This document shows, piece by piece, positions 52,124-59,974 of a stretch of 64,000 nucleotides of DNA (positions are counted from its first letter, which is position 1; every line of letters begins with the position of its first letter). The notes under the pieces were generated by a model. That model had not been told where the DNA came from, ran no database searches, and was given only the letters and a program-made list of their open reading frames with translations. A program made the position numbers and the translations under genes. The stretch is from an uncultured Bacteroidaceae bacterium (GTDB taxonomy: Bacteria; Bacteroidota; Bacteroidia; Bacteroidales; Bacteroidaceae): NCBI GenBank assembly GCA_934394435.1, contig CAKRRN010000005.1:22853-86852 (forward strand), written 5' to 3'.

Positions 52124-53368
52124 ATGAACGATAATTACATTTATTTTACATCAGAGTCGGTGTCTGAAGGTCATCCAGACAAAGTGGCTGACCAAATTTC
52201 AGATGCCGTTCTCGATGCGTATCTTGCCAAAGACCCTAACGCCAAAGTTGCTTGCGAAACGCTTGTAACTACCGGTCAGGTTATAGTGGCTGGTGAGGTG
52301 CGCTCTTTTGCTTCGGTTGATATTCAAGAAGTTGTCCGCAGAACAATCAAGCGCATCGGTTACGATGATCCGGATTATATGTTTGACGGAAACTGCTGCG
52401 GTATCATCAATCTCTTGCATGAACAGAGTGCCGACATCAACCGTGGCGTGAGTCGTGCTGACGAGCAGATGCAGGGTGCCGGAGACCAAGGCATGATGTT
52501 TGGCTACGCTACCAACGAGACAGAGAGCTACATGCCCCTGCCCCTTTATCTCGCTAACCTCATTCTTGTTGAGTTGAAACGAGAGCGTCAGACGGGCTCG
52601 ACAATGTACTATTTACGACCCGATGCCAAGAGTCAAGTAACGGTAACGTTCGACGAAAACGGCAAAGCAGTACACATTGACAAGATTGTGGTAAGCACAC
52701 AGCATGACGAATTTGTTGTTCCTGGATTAGGAGTCTCGCAGGAAGAGGCAGACGAGGCGATGCACGAACGCATCCAGTACGATGTGGAGTATCATTTGCT
52801 ACAGCGTGTGAAGGAAGCTATTGCAGATGACGCTATCGTCTCTCTCTTTGATGACAATACAAAAGTACTTGTCAATCCAACTGGCAAGTTCGTTATCGGT
52901 GGTCCGCACGGTGACACAGGTCTTACTGGCCGTAAGATTATTGTTGATACCTACGGTGGTTATGGCGCTCATGGCGGTGGAGCCTTCTCGGGTAAAGACC
53001 CATCTAAGGTAGACCGCTCCGCAGCATATATGGCTCGCTACATTGCCAAGAATATGGTTGCTGCAGGTGTTGCTGACAAAATGCTCATCCAGCTTTCTTA
53101 TGCCATTGGCATTGCAGAGCCTATGAGCGTGAACGTACAGACCTACGGAACTTGCCACGTTGGACTGACAGATGCAGAACTTGCCGGCTACATCGCAGAG
53201 AATTTTGATATGCGCCCTTACGCAATTATCATGAACTTGCATCTGAAGGAGGTCAAATACGAGCCGACAGCTGCTTATGGTCATTTCGGTAGGGAAGCGG
53301 ACGAGACTCATTTTACTTGGGAACGCCTCGATGCCGTGGATAGTATCAAAAGCGATTTCTTGGTATAA
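52124..53368 (+). CDS. metK: S-adenosylmethionine synthetase
   Basis: 414 residues, complete. Family signatures: FTSESVSEGHPDKVADQISD at the N-terminus (ATP binding), GAGDQGMMFGYATNET (about residues 112-127), and the Gly-rich GGGAFSGKDPSKVDRSAAYM (about 286-305). It makes SAM from methionine and ATP. It starts 2 bases after the holin gene and ends 20 bases before the endolysin gene, an unusual place for a metabolic gene. The sequence appears intact. It may supply the phage methyltransferases and radical SAM enzyme or replace host SAM lost through host or rival enzymes. Confidence 0.95.
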   Translation: MNDNYIYFTSESVSEGHPDKVADQISDAVLDAYLAKDPNAKVACETLVTTGQVIVAGEVRSFASVDIQEVVRRTIKRIGYDDPDYMFDGNCCGIINLLHEQSADINRGVSRADEQMQGAGDQGMMFGYATNETESYMPLPLYLANLILVELKRERQTGSTMYYLRPDAKSQVTVTFDENGKAVHIDKIVVSTQHDEFVVPGLGVSQEEADEAMHERIQYDVEYHLLQRVKEAIADDAIVSLFDDNTKVLVNPTGKFVIGGPHGDTGLTGRKIIVDTYGGYGAHGGGAFSGKDPSKVDRSAAYMARYIAKNMVAAGVADKMLIQLSYAIGIAEPMSVNVQTYGTCHVGLTDAELAGYIAENFDMRPYAIIMNLHLKEVKYEPTAAYGHFGREADETHFTWERLDAVDSIKSDFLV

Positions 53369-53387
53369 TCATTAAAATTACATCACT

Positions 53388-53942
53388 ATGACTGGAGAGC
53401 AATTAAAAAGGATAATGCCCAAAGCCTTATCATCGAACATCAACAAGTATCTGCCGTACTTGAACGAGCTCATGCCTGAGTTTGGTATAAACACTCAGCT
53501 GAGGTGCGCCCATTTCCTTGCGCAAGTAGCGCATGAGAGTGGCGAACTTCGATATAACACGGAGATTGCAAGCGGCAAGGCTTACGATACGGGACGACTT
53601 GCGATTGCGCTTGGCAACACTCCGGAAGCGGACGGTGATGGGCAGAAATACAAAGGTCGTGGTCTTATTCAGCTCACTGGCACGAACAACTACCGCAAGT
53701 TCAATACATATATCCATGATGTCCTCAAAGAGGATGTTGATGTTCTTAAATATCCCGAAAAGGTTGCTGAACCCCGTTTCGCCGTGATGACCGCTTGCTG
53801 GTTCTTCAAGACGAGCGGCTGCCTTGCACTTGCCGACAAGGATGATGTGCGTGCAGTAACCAAGAGGGTGAATGGTGGATATAATGGATTGAAAAGCCGA
53901 CAAGCGTATCTTGCAAGAGCTAAAAGGGAAAAGATTGTATGA
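53388..53942 (+). CDS. Endolysin, glycoside hydrolase family 19
   Basis: 184 residues. GH19 pattern: RCAHFLAQVAHESGELRYNT with the catalytic Glu, then YKGRGLIQLTGTNNYRKFNT and a C-terminal TACWFFKTSGCLALADKDDV. It cuts glycan strands in peptidoglycan and ends the infection. No signal peptide, so it depends on the holin. It overlaps the spanin gene by 4 bases. Confidence 0.9.
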   Translation: MTGEQLKRIMPKALSSNINKYLPYLNELMPEFGINTQLRCAHFLAQVAHESGELRYNTEIASGKAYDTGRLAIALGNTPEADGDGQKYKGRGLIQLTGTNNYRKFNTYIHDVLKEDVDVLKYPEKVAEPRFAVMTACWFFKTSGCLALADKDDVRAVTKRVNGGYNGLKSRQAYLARAKREKIV

Positions 53943-54466
53943 ACAGAATAACTTACATGTTTTGTTTGTTGAGCGCTGCCTTGCTCTTTGTTGCGTGTGG
54001 CTCATCGCGACGCGCAACGGAAAATGTTTCCGTTGATTCTGCATCAGTATCGTCACAAGCGACCATTGATGCAGTTTCTTCGGAACTGAGCCGTACAGAG
54101 GAGCATGACAGCAGCGATGTGTACGTTTGGACTATCACAACCGAGTACGACACATCCAAGGCTGACAGCACAGGCAAATCACCCATTCTCCGACAGACCG
54201 AGTCGTTGGCTGTCAAGCATAGCGGTAGAAAGAAAAGGAACGACACAAAAAGAAACGAAAATATCTCTGCCACCAAGGAAGAGTCTGCTAAAGAATTTCA
54301 CGGAAATACTAACAAGCGAGAGAACACCAGGGCTGAGTCCAAGAAGCCTTTATACTATTCATACATCATTTATGGTGTGGCTCTCGTAATCCTAATGGCG
54401 GTTCTCGCTTATTGGGTATTCACAAAGTATCGAGCGGCACGCCCGCAGCATAACAATAAAGCATAA
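53939..54466 (+). CDS. Unimolecular spanin (u-spanin)
   Basis: 175 residues. The start has a lipoprotein signal with lipobox (SAALLFVAC, Cys at about residue 20), so the mature end would be fixed to the outer membrane. The C-terminal part has one membrane helix (YIIYGVALVILMAVLAYWVF) that would sit in the inner membrane. Between them is a polar linker of about 110 residues. This topology is the mark of a u-spanin, which joins the two membranes after peptidoglycan is cut. It directly follows the endolysin (ATGA overlap). Confidence 0.85.
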   Translation: MNRITYMFCLLSAALLFVACGSSRRATENVSVDSASVSSQATIDAVSSELSRTEEHDSSDVYVWTITTEYDTSKADSTGKSPILRQTESLAVKHSGRKKRNDTKRNENISATKEESAKEFHGNTNKRENTRAESKKPLYYSYIIYGVALVILMAVLAYWVFTKYRAARPQHNNKA

Positions 54467-54482
54467 TCTTCCGAGGTTTCCT

Positions 54483-54515
54483 ATCCCCACGCTCGCAGCA
54501 GACGGACGTGGGGAT
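54483..54515 (+). terminator. Hairpin after the lysis cassette
   Basis: ATCCCCACG (54483-54491) pairs with CGTGGGGAT (54507-54515), loop of 15 bases. The T-tract is weak (TATTGTGTC). It lies between the spanin and promoter copy 9. Confidence 0.7.
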
Positions 54516-54553
54516 TATTGTGTCTAACTACTTGGTTTTCAGTGAAATAAATT

Positions 54554-54634
54554 TGCAAATTAGATAAACTTTTCTTGCTAAATACTTGCATATATGATAA
54601 CTTTTGACTATCTTTGCATTAGCAAATAAGATAA
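54554..54634 (+). promoter_or_regulatory. Repeated promoter/operator cassette, copy 9
   Basis: Motifs GCAAATTAGATAA (54554-54566), from 54588, and GCAAATAAGATAA (54622-54634). TTG at 54586-54588, 20 bases, TATCTTTG at 54609-54616. Nearly identical to copy 5 over about 143 bases, with about four mismatches. Confidence 0.8.
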
Positions 54635-54663
54635 AAAAGGTATCACTTAAAACTCTAAACATT

Positions 54664-54939
54664 ATGAAAAGTTTAGCATCATTCAAGAGCTTGGCAACCC
54701 GACTGAAGAAGCAGGTTGCAGCAGCAACTGAACTCGTAAACGAGTGTGAGTTTCAGTTCAACGGAAACCCTTGCAAGCTGACCATTTCAGCGCTCAATAA
54801 GGCTGGCCGCAAGTTGGAGGAGCTGGAAGTAAAGTTGGAGAACACCAACGAAATGATTAATCACTACGACTTCTATGTCCGTTGCTATGAGGAAGAGCAG
54901 GAAGAAGCTGCAGCTCGTGAACTTTATATGTGCAGATAG
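54664..54939 (+). CDS. Hypothetical coiled-coil protein
   Basis: 91 residues from the ATG at 54664; an upstream in-frame ATG at 54604 is inside the promoter. Basic N-terminus (KSLATRLKKQVAAATELVNE) and a coiled part (RKLEELEVKLENTNEMINHY). No family recognised. It shares only its promoter, not its protein sequence, with the gene behind copy 5. Confidence 0.5.
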   Translation: MKSLASFKSLATRLKKQVAAATELVNECEFQFNGNPCKLTISALNKAGRKLEELEVKLENTNEMINHYDFYVRCYEEEQEEAAARELYMCR

Positions 54940-54964
54940 TTATTCACTAATACAAGTATAATAA

Positions 54965-55597
54965 ATGGAAAAGAAAATCATCCAAGCCTTGTTCGCAAAT
55001 ATTTGCGCCAAGGACGAACTCCGACCGATTATGAATGGAGTTCATTTCGAGAGTGAAAGATGTTACGCTTCAGATGGCCATGTCCTCGTTATTTATGAAG
55101 AAGGAAAGCCGGAGCTTGACGGAAGAACAATGTCGCCTGCAGGTGAGATAATTGACGGCAGCTATCCAAATGTGGATAGCGTGTTCCCCAAGGCTGACAA
55201 CTATGGAACTAAGCTGAACATTGACATTCTTCAGCTTCGAAACGCTTGCCAGTGGCAGACACGTCAGGAAGGCGCTAACGAAAATGATACAGTCGTTATC
55301 AATGGTGTCGGCTATAACATCAGAACGCTGATACGCATTTGCAATGTAATGCTTGCAAGCGGAAAGCCACAGCACATCAAATTCTTCAACACAGACCCAC
55401 AACGTGCTACGGTTATCATCGGCACAAAGATGAAAGGCTTGATAATGCCGATGGTGTATGAGGAAGCGAACATAGACTCAGAGCGTGAAGACGAGGGCTT
55501 TGTCGCTGTGTTCTCTTATGAGAACCTCATCAACGACTATGTTTTCAATAGTTGGAAGAAGCCGGAGAAGAAAGACGCTCTTTCATGGCTTGACTAA
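54965..55597 (+). CDS. Possible sliding-clamp-like protein
   Basis: 210 residues. RPIMNGVHFESERCYASDGH and then YPNVDSVFPKADNYG and the ending ATVIIGTKMKGLIMPM are like parts of the DNA polymerase III beta clamp: the 'xxDGHxLxxxxxxx' strand, the 'YPD...P' turn and the 'AllMPM' end. It is shorter than a three-domain clamp (about 370 residues), so it may be a two-domain form or another protein of that fold. It lies beside ParB, in a possible replication block. Confidence 0.45.
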   Translation: MEKKIIQALFANICAKDELRPIMNGVHFESERCYASDGHVLVIYEEGKPELDGRTMSPAGEIIDGSYPNVDSVFPKADNYGTKLNIDILQLRNACQWQTRQEGANENDTVVINGVGYNIRTLIRICNVMLASGKPQHIKFFNTDPQRATVIIGTKMKGLIMPMVYEEANIDSEREDEGFVAVFSYENLINDYVFNSWKKPEKKDALSWLD

Positions 55598-55633
55598 CAT
55601 CCACTGATTATTCACATTTTAAAATATAAGATT

Positions 55634-57307
55634 ATGCAAAGCAAGAACATCCAAGTTAAGAACATCCAAGTTTCGGACATCTGTCCGAGTGAGTTGAACC
55701 CTCGCAAGACCTTTGATCAGGAGTCATTGGCGGAGTTGGCACAGAACATCAAGAGTAACGGATTGGTACAGCCAATCACCATCCGTAAACGCCCAAAAGG
55801 CAGCGAGACAAAATACGAGATTGTCTGCGGTGAACGTCGTTATCGTGCCGTATGCCTCAATGGTGATGCAGAGATACAGTGTATCATCAAGGAGCTCGAC
55901 GACAAGCAGGCCTTTGCTGCAATGATTATTGAGAACTTGCAGCGCAAGGATGTCGATCCGATAGAGGAAGCTGCTGCCATCGCCAAGTTATGGGACAACG
56001 GAGCAACAATGAAAGTTGCAGAAATAGCTAAACTGCTTGGAAAATCGTCAAGCTATGTGCTTGGCCGCATCCAGCTAAACAACATCATCCCAGAGTTCAT
56101 TCAGCTGATGCGTGACGGAACGCTGTATCTCGTCCACCTCCTCGACATCTGCAAGTTGACCGCAGAGCAGCAGAAGGTTTTGTTTGACGAGTGCTTCTCT
56201 CCTGCTTGCATCGCTCGATGGACGCAGAAAATCCTCAAATTGGAGATACTGCACGCTATGATTGACGAACACGTTATGAAGTTCCTCGATACAGCAAAGT
56301 TCGACATAAAGGACTGCTCATTCAGTTGTGGTCATGACTGTGAGGGTTGTCCTCTCAACACGAAAAACAAGCCAGAGTCGTTCAAGGATGCCAATCGTCC
56401 ACGTTGTATGAGCTCGAAGTGCTTCACCACGAAGACTATGGAGTTCATTCTTCGCACCGCTAAGGAGTCGGGACTGACACTTGTGTACCAAGGCGAGGGT
56501 AACGAAGAATGGATAGAAGCAGCCAAGGCAGCAGGACTCACTCTCATCAATGCCGATGACAGGCAGTATGTAATGATGCCGGTGGAGCCCGACAAGTCCA
56601 AGTTCTCCGATGTGGAGTGTTATGAGAAGCGAATGAGAGCCTATCATCACGCAAAGGCAATCTTTGACAGCAATGTCGAGGACGGACTTGTAGAGCAAGT
56701 GTATGAGGTGTGCTTTGACGGAAAGCTCAGTGGTGAATACAAGTGGACTTTCTCTGCCCCCGAGGATAACGAAACTCCCAAGGAGTCGCTTAGCAAGAAG
56801 GAGCAGATAGTCAAGCTCAAGGACTCCATCTTGAAATGTGACGAACAGGAGCATGACGAGTTGATTGACGAAAAGCGCAAGATGCTTGCAGCCTCATCGT
56901 ACTCAACCATGAATACGACACTTAGTGCGGAGGAGCAGAAGGTGTTCCACGCTATCATGATGAAACGCCTCCCATACGAGTTCAAGAAGAGCCTCGGCAT
57001 CGAATGGGCGAATACGGAGGATGCGTTCAAGAAGAACGCCAAGCTCATCGAAGATAACCGCAATGCCATCAAGCGTGAGTTCATCCGTGCCACTCTCTCA
57101 GAAAAATCGGTGTGCTACTCACACGACCTCGCAGGAATGCTTATCGCACTGCTTGCAGACGGTTTCAGTGGTGTCGAGGAGTTGGAAGACAAGGTGTCAT
57201 CCAAGTATGACAAGATGCGCCAGAACTACAAGGAGAAAATCGAGGAGCTGAAAACTCCTAAAAAAGTCGAAACCCCAAGTGCTGACGAGTCGGCAGACGA
57301 AAAGTAA
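55634..57307 (+). CDS. ParB/RepB/Spo0J-family protein
   Basis: 557 residues. The N-terminal ParB domain has CPSELNPRKTFDQESLAELA, NIKSNGLVQPITIRKRP, VCGERRYRAVCLN (the GERRxRA CTP-binding box) and MIIENLQRKDVDPIEEA. A helix-turn-helix follows (KVAEIAKLLGKSSSYVLGRI). The C-terminal half is unusual: a Cys cluster (CSFSCGHDCEGCPL...CMSSKCF, about residues 225-265) may bind zinc, and a long basic coil ends the protein. No ParA is seen beside it. It could partition an episomal prophage or regulate transcription. Confidence 0.85.
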   Translation: MQSKNIQVKNIQVSDICPSELNPRKTFDQESLAELAQNIKSNGLVQPITIRKRPKGSETKYEIVCGERRYRAVCLNGDAEIQCIIKELDDKQAFAAMIIENLQRKDVDPIEEAAAIAKLWDNGATMKVAEIAKLLGKSSSYVLGRIQLNNIIPEFIQLMRDGTLYLVHLLDICKLTAEQQKVLFDECFSPACIARWTQKILKLEILHAMIDEHVMKFLDTAKFDIKDCSFSCGHDCEGCPLNTKNKPESFKDANRPRCMSSKCFTTKTMEFILRTAKESGLTLVYQGEGNEEWIEAAKAAGLTLINADDRQYVMMPVEPDKSKFSDVECYEKRMRAYHHAKAIFDSNVEDGLVEQVYEVCFDGKLSGEYKWTFSAPEDNETPKESLSKKEQIVKLKDSILKCDEQEHDELIDEKRKMLAASSYSTMNTTLSAEEQKVFHAIMMKRLPYEFKKSLGIEWANTEDAFKKNAKLIEDNRNAIKREFIRATLSEKSVCYSHDLAGMLIALLADGFSGVEELEDKVSSKYDKMRQNYKEKIEELKTPKKVETPSADESADEK

Positions 57308-57315
57308 AATATAAC

Positions 57316-57356
57316 CAAGTGGAGAGGTAGGGATATGCTGCCTCTTCCACTTTTTT
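57316..57356 (+). terminator. Rho-independent terminator after parB
   Basis: AAGTGGAGAGGTAG (57317-57330) pairs with CTGCCTCTTCCACTT (from 57338), with one bulge, then six T. The next gene starts 12 bases later, so either read-through or a promoter within it feeds the gene. Confidence 0.85.
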
Positions 57357-57367
57357 CAATATGCCGT

Positions 57368-57613
57368 ATGAAACCAAAAGGAAATGGACTGGTAGAGCTT
57401 ATTGACGACAAAACCAAAGACAACGGTTTCTTCTGTATGCGACTTGTGGCATTTCTGAACGAAGAAGCAAAGCCAGGGACAGAAGAATATAGAGTTCTTT
57501 GGGAGCAGCGTTTTACTGAAGCCAAACAAGGCGGTTGTGCCTACAAAACGAAATGTGGAATATACAAGCGGACGATGAGAAGTAAGAAATGCGTCCAGCT
57601 TGAATTGTTTTAA
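57368..57613 (+). CDS. Hypothetical small basic protein
   Basis: 81 residues from the ATG at 57368. A longer frame to 57335 overlaps the terminator. Basic and Cys-containing (EAKQGGCAYKTKCGIYKRTM, end SKKCVQLELF). The QLELF end resembles a clamp-binding motif (QxxLF), notable next to a clamp-like gene, but this is speculative. Confidence 0.5.
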   Translation: MKPKGNGLVELIDDKTKDNGFFCMRLVAFLNEEAKPGTEEYRVLWEQRFTEAKQGGCAYKTKCGIYKRTMRSKKCVQLELF

Positions 57614-57623
57614 TAGTAACGCA

Positions 57624-58208
57624 ATGGAAATATTCAAAGGGAATTTGGGGACATTCAATCCCCTTGCGCCAAACACGCACACAGATTTTACAAGACGCAT
57701 ACCATCACTGCCTCAAAAGCAGCTTGCTCGTGATGCGAAAATTACAAAGGCTATAGTAATGGCATACGATTTGCATAAAGACAATGAGAAGGTAAAGGAG
57801 ATTTTCTTTAAGAAAGCCAAATTCTTGTCAAATCCTCGTTATTGGGAGGTGATGCGTACCGTGTGGATTGCTGTCGGCAGCACGGAAACGGCTCGTGAAT
57901 TCGTGGCTTATATGAAATCGAACAGACCTTGCAAAGGCTGGTTTATGACACCCGAGGACGCTAAGACTCTCGATGGAATGAACTTCCCGATAATGGTGTA
58001 TAGAGCCTTTGATAACGAGCCGGACCCTGGCATATCGTGGAGTATTGATAAGTCGTGGGTTGAAGCATATGCAAAGGCAAAGGGACGCAAGGTTAAGTCC
58101 CGACTGGTTGAGAGAAACGACATCTTCGCTTATGTCTCGAGACGACAGGAAAGCGAAATCATCATACTTCCTCTTGACGAGGAAGAACCCCAAGGCTCCG
58201 ATGTTTAG
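57624..58208 (+). CDS. Candidate ADP-ribosyltransferase-like protein
   Basis: 194 residues from the ATG at 57624. The C-terminal half shows the R-S-E layout of ADP-ribosyltransferases: MVYRAFDNEPDPG (Arg), GISWSIDKSWVEAYAKAKG (Ser-containing strand, then a helix) and the ending FAYVSRRQESEIIILP (ESE as ExE). The N-terminal ~100 residues are helical and basic. Phage ADP-ribosyltransferases modify host proteins such as RNA polymerase. Size and the three motifs fit, but motif spacing has not been compared with known enzymes. It ends before a terminator. Confidence 0.5.
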   Translation: MEIFKGNLGTFNPLAPNTHTDFTRRIPSLPQKQLARDAKITKAIVMAYDLHKDNEKVKEIFFKKAKFLSNPRYWEVMRTVWIAVGSTETAREFVAYMKSNRPCKGWFMTPEDAKTLDGMNFPIMVYRAFDNEPDPGISWSIDKSWVEAYAKAKGRKVKSRLVERNDIFAYVSRRQESEIIILPLDEEEPQGSDV

Positions 58209-58231
58209 AGGAGTTCTTATTTGCTAATCTT

Positions 58232-58270
58232 AGGAGGTGGTTCAGCGGAGCTGCCTCCTTTATTTTTTTT
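58232..58270 (+). terminator. Terminator after the ADP-ribosyltransferase-like gene
   Basis: AGGAGG (58232-58237) pairs with CCTCCT (58254-58259), and CAGC with GCTG inside; T-rich tail TTATTTTTTTT. It precedes promoter copy 10. Confidence 0.8.
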
Positions 58271-58273
58271 CTT

Positions 58274-58352
58274 GCAAATAAGATAAACTTTTCTTGTTAA
58301 ATACTTGCATATATGATAACAAATCACTATCTTTGTAATGCAAATAAGATAA
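58274..58352 (+). promoter_or_regulatory. Repeated promoter/operator cassette, copy 10
   Basis: Motifs at 58274-58286, from 58307 and at 58340-58352. TTG at 58305-58307, 20 bases, TATCTTTG at 58328-58335. The shared leader leads to the ATG at 58382. It drives the block that includes the second DGR target. Confidence 0.8.
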
Positions 58353-58381
58353 ATAAGTAATCACTTAAAATTCTAAACATT

Positions 58382-58768
58382 ATGGCAAATAACAAGAACT
58401 ATATAGTATTCTACAACGAATCAAAGGAAATTGTAGGTTACCGCGAACACCACTTCGACTGGGAAGAGGGAGATACAATTACCACCAATGGGGTCAAAAC
58501 AACCATTTTTGCCATTTTCCGCGGTACGGAAAAGAACTTACGCGCAGCTTCGGATATGATAAAAACTATCAATCAATATATGCCGAAGTATAAGCAGGTA
58601 TCTATATTGAATGAAGGGGTCAGGCTTACTGGCGATGTGTTTGACGACATGATTAATGTAATGATGAACAGTCATTTAGAGACCATTCAGACAAGAAAGC
58701 GCGTTTGGAAGAATTTTGATGCCATGCTTGACTTTGTAGAGCATGTGGTTAATGAGGTTATGGACTAA
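58382..58768 (+). CDS. Hypothetical protein
   Basis: 128 residues. Strand-rich start (YIVFYNESKEIVGYREHHFD), then a helical end (NFDAMLDFVEHVVNEVMD). No family recognised. It is the first gene of the block with the second DGR target. Confidence 0.5.
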   Translation: MANNKNYIVFYNESKEIVGYREHHFDWEEGDTITTNGVKTTIFAIFRGTEKNLRAASDMIKTINQYMPKYKQVSILNEGVRLTGDVFDDMINVMMNSHLETIQTRKRVWKNFDAMLDFVEHVVNEVMD

Positions 58769-58783
58769 AAAAATATCGAAAAT

Positions 58784-59098
58784 ATGACAAGTACAAGTAT
58801 TCTTAAAGAAATGGTGCAGAATGTTCGTAAGGAACTGCTTACCGACCTTTACATGGCTGTTCAGAACTCAAAGAACATGAAGATTAAATTCGCCGAAACA
58901 CAAGCTCCTCGCTTCTATTATGATGGAGCCTGGAGAGAAATTGTCCAGTTGAGCATTGAGTTTATGAGCAACAAGTCGGTGTCTTTCGGTTGGCATGATG
59001 AACGTTGTGCTGACAAGGGAGTAAATGCCTATGTTTACTCTGCTCAGATTAGTACTGAAATGCTGCTCCAGTTCCATGAACTGGTATTCGGAGATTAA
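58784..59098 (+). CDS. Hypothetical protein
   Basis: 104 residues. Helical N-terminus (ILKEMVQNVRKELLTDLYMA), strands in the second half (KFAETQAPRFYYDGAWREIV). No family recognised. Confidence 0.5.
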   Translation: MTSTSILKEMVQNVRKELLTDLYMAVQNSKNMKIKFAETQAPRFYYDGAWREIVQLSIEFMSNKSVSFGWHDERCADKGVNAYVYSAQISTEMLLQFHELVFGD

Positions 59099-59119
59099 CA
59101 ACAATAATGCAAATAAGAT

Positions 59120-59230
59120 ATGACAGAATATGAGTTAGATAAGACTTGCGAGCGCAATCCGGATTGTGGTTGCGACTGCGCCCACTGCACTTTGTTCGCA
59201 GCTTGGGTAAAAAGCGAATTAAATCACTAA
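59120..59230 (+). CDS. Cysteine-rich microprotein
   Basis: 36 residues (MTEYELDKTCERNPDCGCDC..., ending SELNH). Five cysteines in about 15 residues (CERNPDCGCDCAHC) suggest a small zinc-binding or cross-linked fold. The 13-base operator motif (GCAAATAAGATA, 59109-59120) runs into its ATG. It fits snugly between its neighbours. Confidence 0.5.
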   Translation: MTEYELDKTCERNPDCGCDCAHCTLFAAWVKSELNH

Positions 59231-59245
59231 GTAATTATCATAGTT

Positions 59246-59956
59246 ATGACAGAAAAACAAAAATTAAGAATGGTTCTGCTGTTGCAGAATGAGTGTAATC
59301 TCGCTAAAGCTAAAGAGGCTTACGAGTTTGTAATCGGTAATGACGTTGAGGACGTTCCTGTGGCTACTGGTGCTGTTGGTGAACACAAATGCAATGTTCC
59401 CGATCCTCGAAAGGATGGCGTTTATCTTCGTTATGCAGACGGACGCGAAGAATGGTTTGACGGCAAGAACAAGAAAGAAGATGTGGTAGGCATCGCAGTA
59501 CATCTTGGAGAGCGTCATACCTGCATTGCAAAGTTCGATGTGGAAGATAATGACGAGGGCGACAACGAGTTTCCTCTGCTGAAAAGTAGCGAAAATGACA
59601 CGGAGGAAGATAAAAAGGCTTTTATTACGAGCTATTTTGATGCTTACAATGACCTCGACGGAAAGAAGCATACGGAAAGTTTAATGCGCCGTGGCTGTAA
59701 AATTCCTCTTGCCGAAAACCAGTACATCCCCTCTCAAGGAGAATGGCTACTCGTATTGATGTTCTTCAAGAAGGTGCAAGAAGCTCTTGACTATGCGTGT
59801 GGAGAAATGTTAAAAGATGATTGGTACTGGTCAAGTACCGAGTACTCGTCGAACTACGCATGGAGCGTGAGCGTTAGTTACGGTTACATCTGCGGCAACG
59901 GCAACAAGACTAGCGCGTACAGGGTTCGTCCTTGTCTGAGTTGTGAAGCAATTTAA
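59246..59956 (+). CDS. DGR target protein 2 (variable, accessory-region type)
   Basis: 236 residues. The C-terminal domain has the same pattern as target 1 (DDWYWSSTEYSSNYAW ... RVRPCLSCEAI), and residues ~198-235 are encoded by VR2. The N-terminal part is different from target 1: helices (LLLQNECNLAKAKEAYEFVI), strands with GVYLRYADGREEWFDGKN, and SQGEWLLVLMFFKKVQEALD before the variable part. No signal peptide or virion-type domain is seen. It lies in a promoter-copy-10 block of early-type small genes, so the variable protein is probably made inside the cell or acts apart from the tail. Function unknown. Confidence 0.8.
   Translation: MTEKQKLRMVLLLQNECNLAKAKEAYEFVIGNDVEDVPVATGAVGEHKCNVPDPRKDGVYLRYADGREEWFDGKNKKEDVVGIAVHLGERHTCIAKFDVEDNDEGDNEFPLLKSSENDTEEDKKAFITSYFDAYNDLDGKKHTESLMRRGCKIPLAENQYIPSQGEWLLVLMFFKKVQEALDYACGEMLKDDWYWSSTEYSSNYAWSVSVSYGYICGNGNKTSAYRVRPCLSCEAI
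59838..59951 (+). repeat. DGR variable repeat 2 (VR2)
   Basis: 114 bases, the same length as the TR with no gap. The differences from the TR lie at adenines only (AAC to TAC, AGC, TGC and GGC). It shares the invariant 3' part with VR1 and continues with the same CTTTGTC-repeat tail for about 37 bases. It lies about 11 kb from the reverse transcriptase gene. Confidence 0.92.
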
Positions 59957-59974
59957 TCTCTTTGTCCCTTTGTC

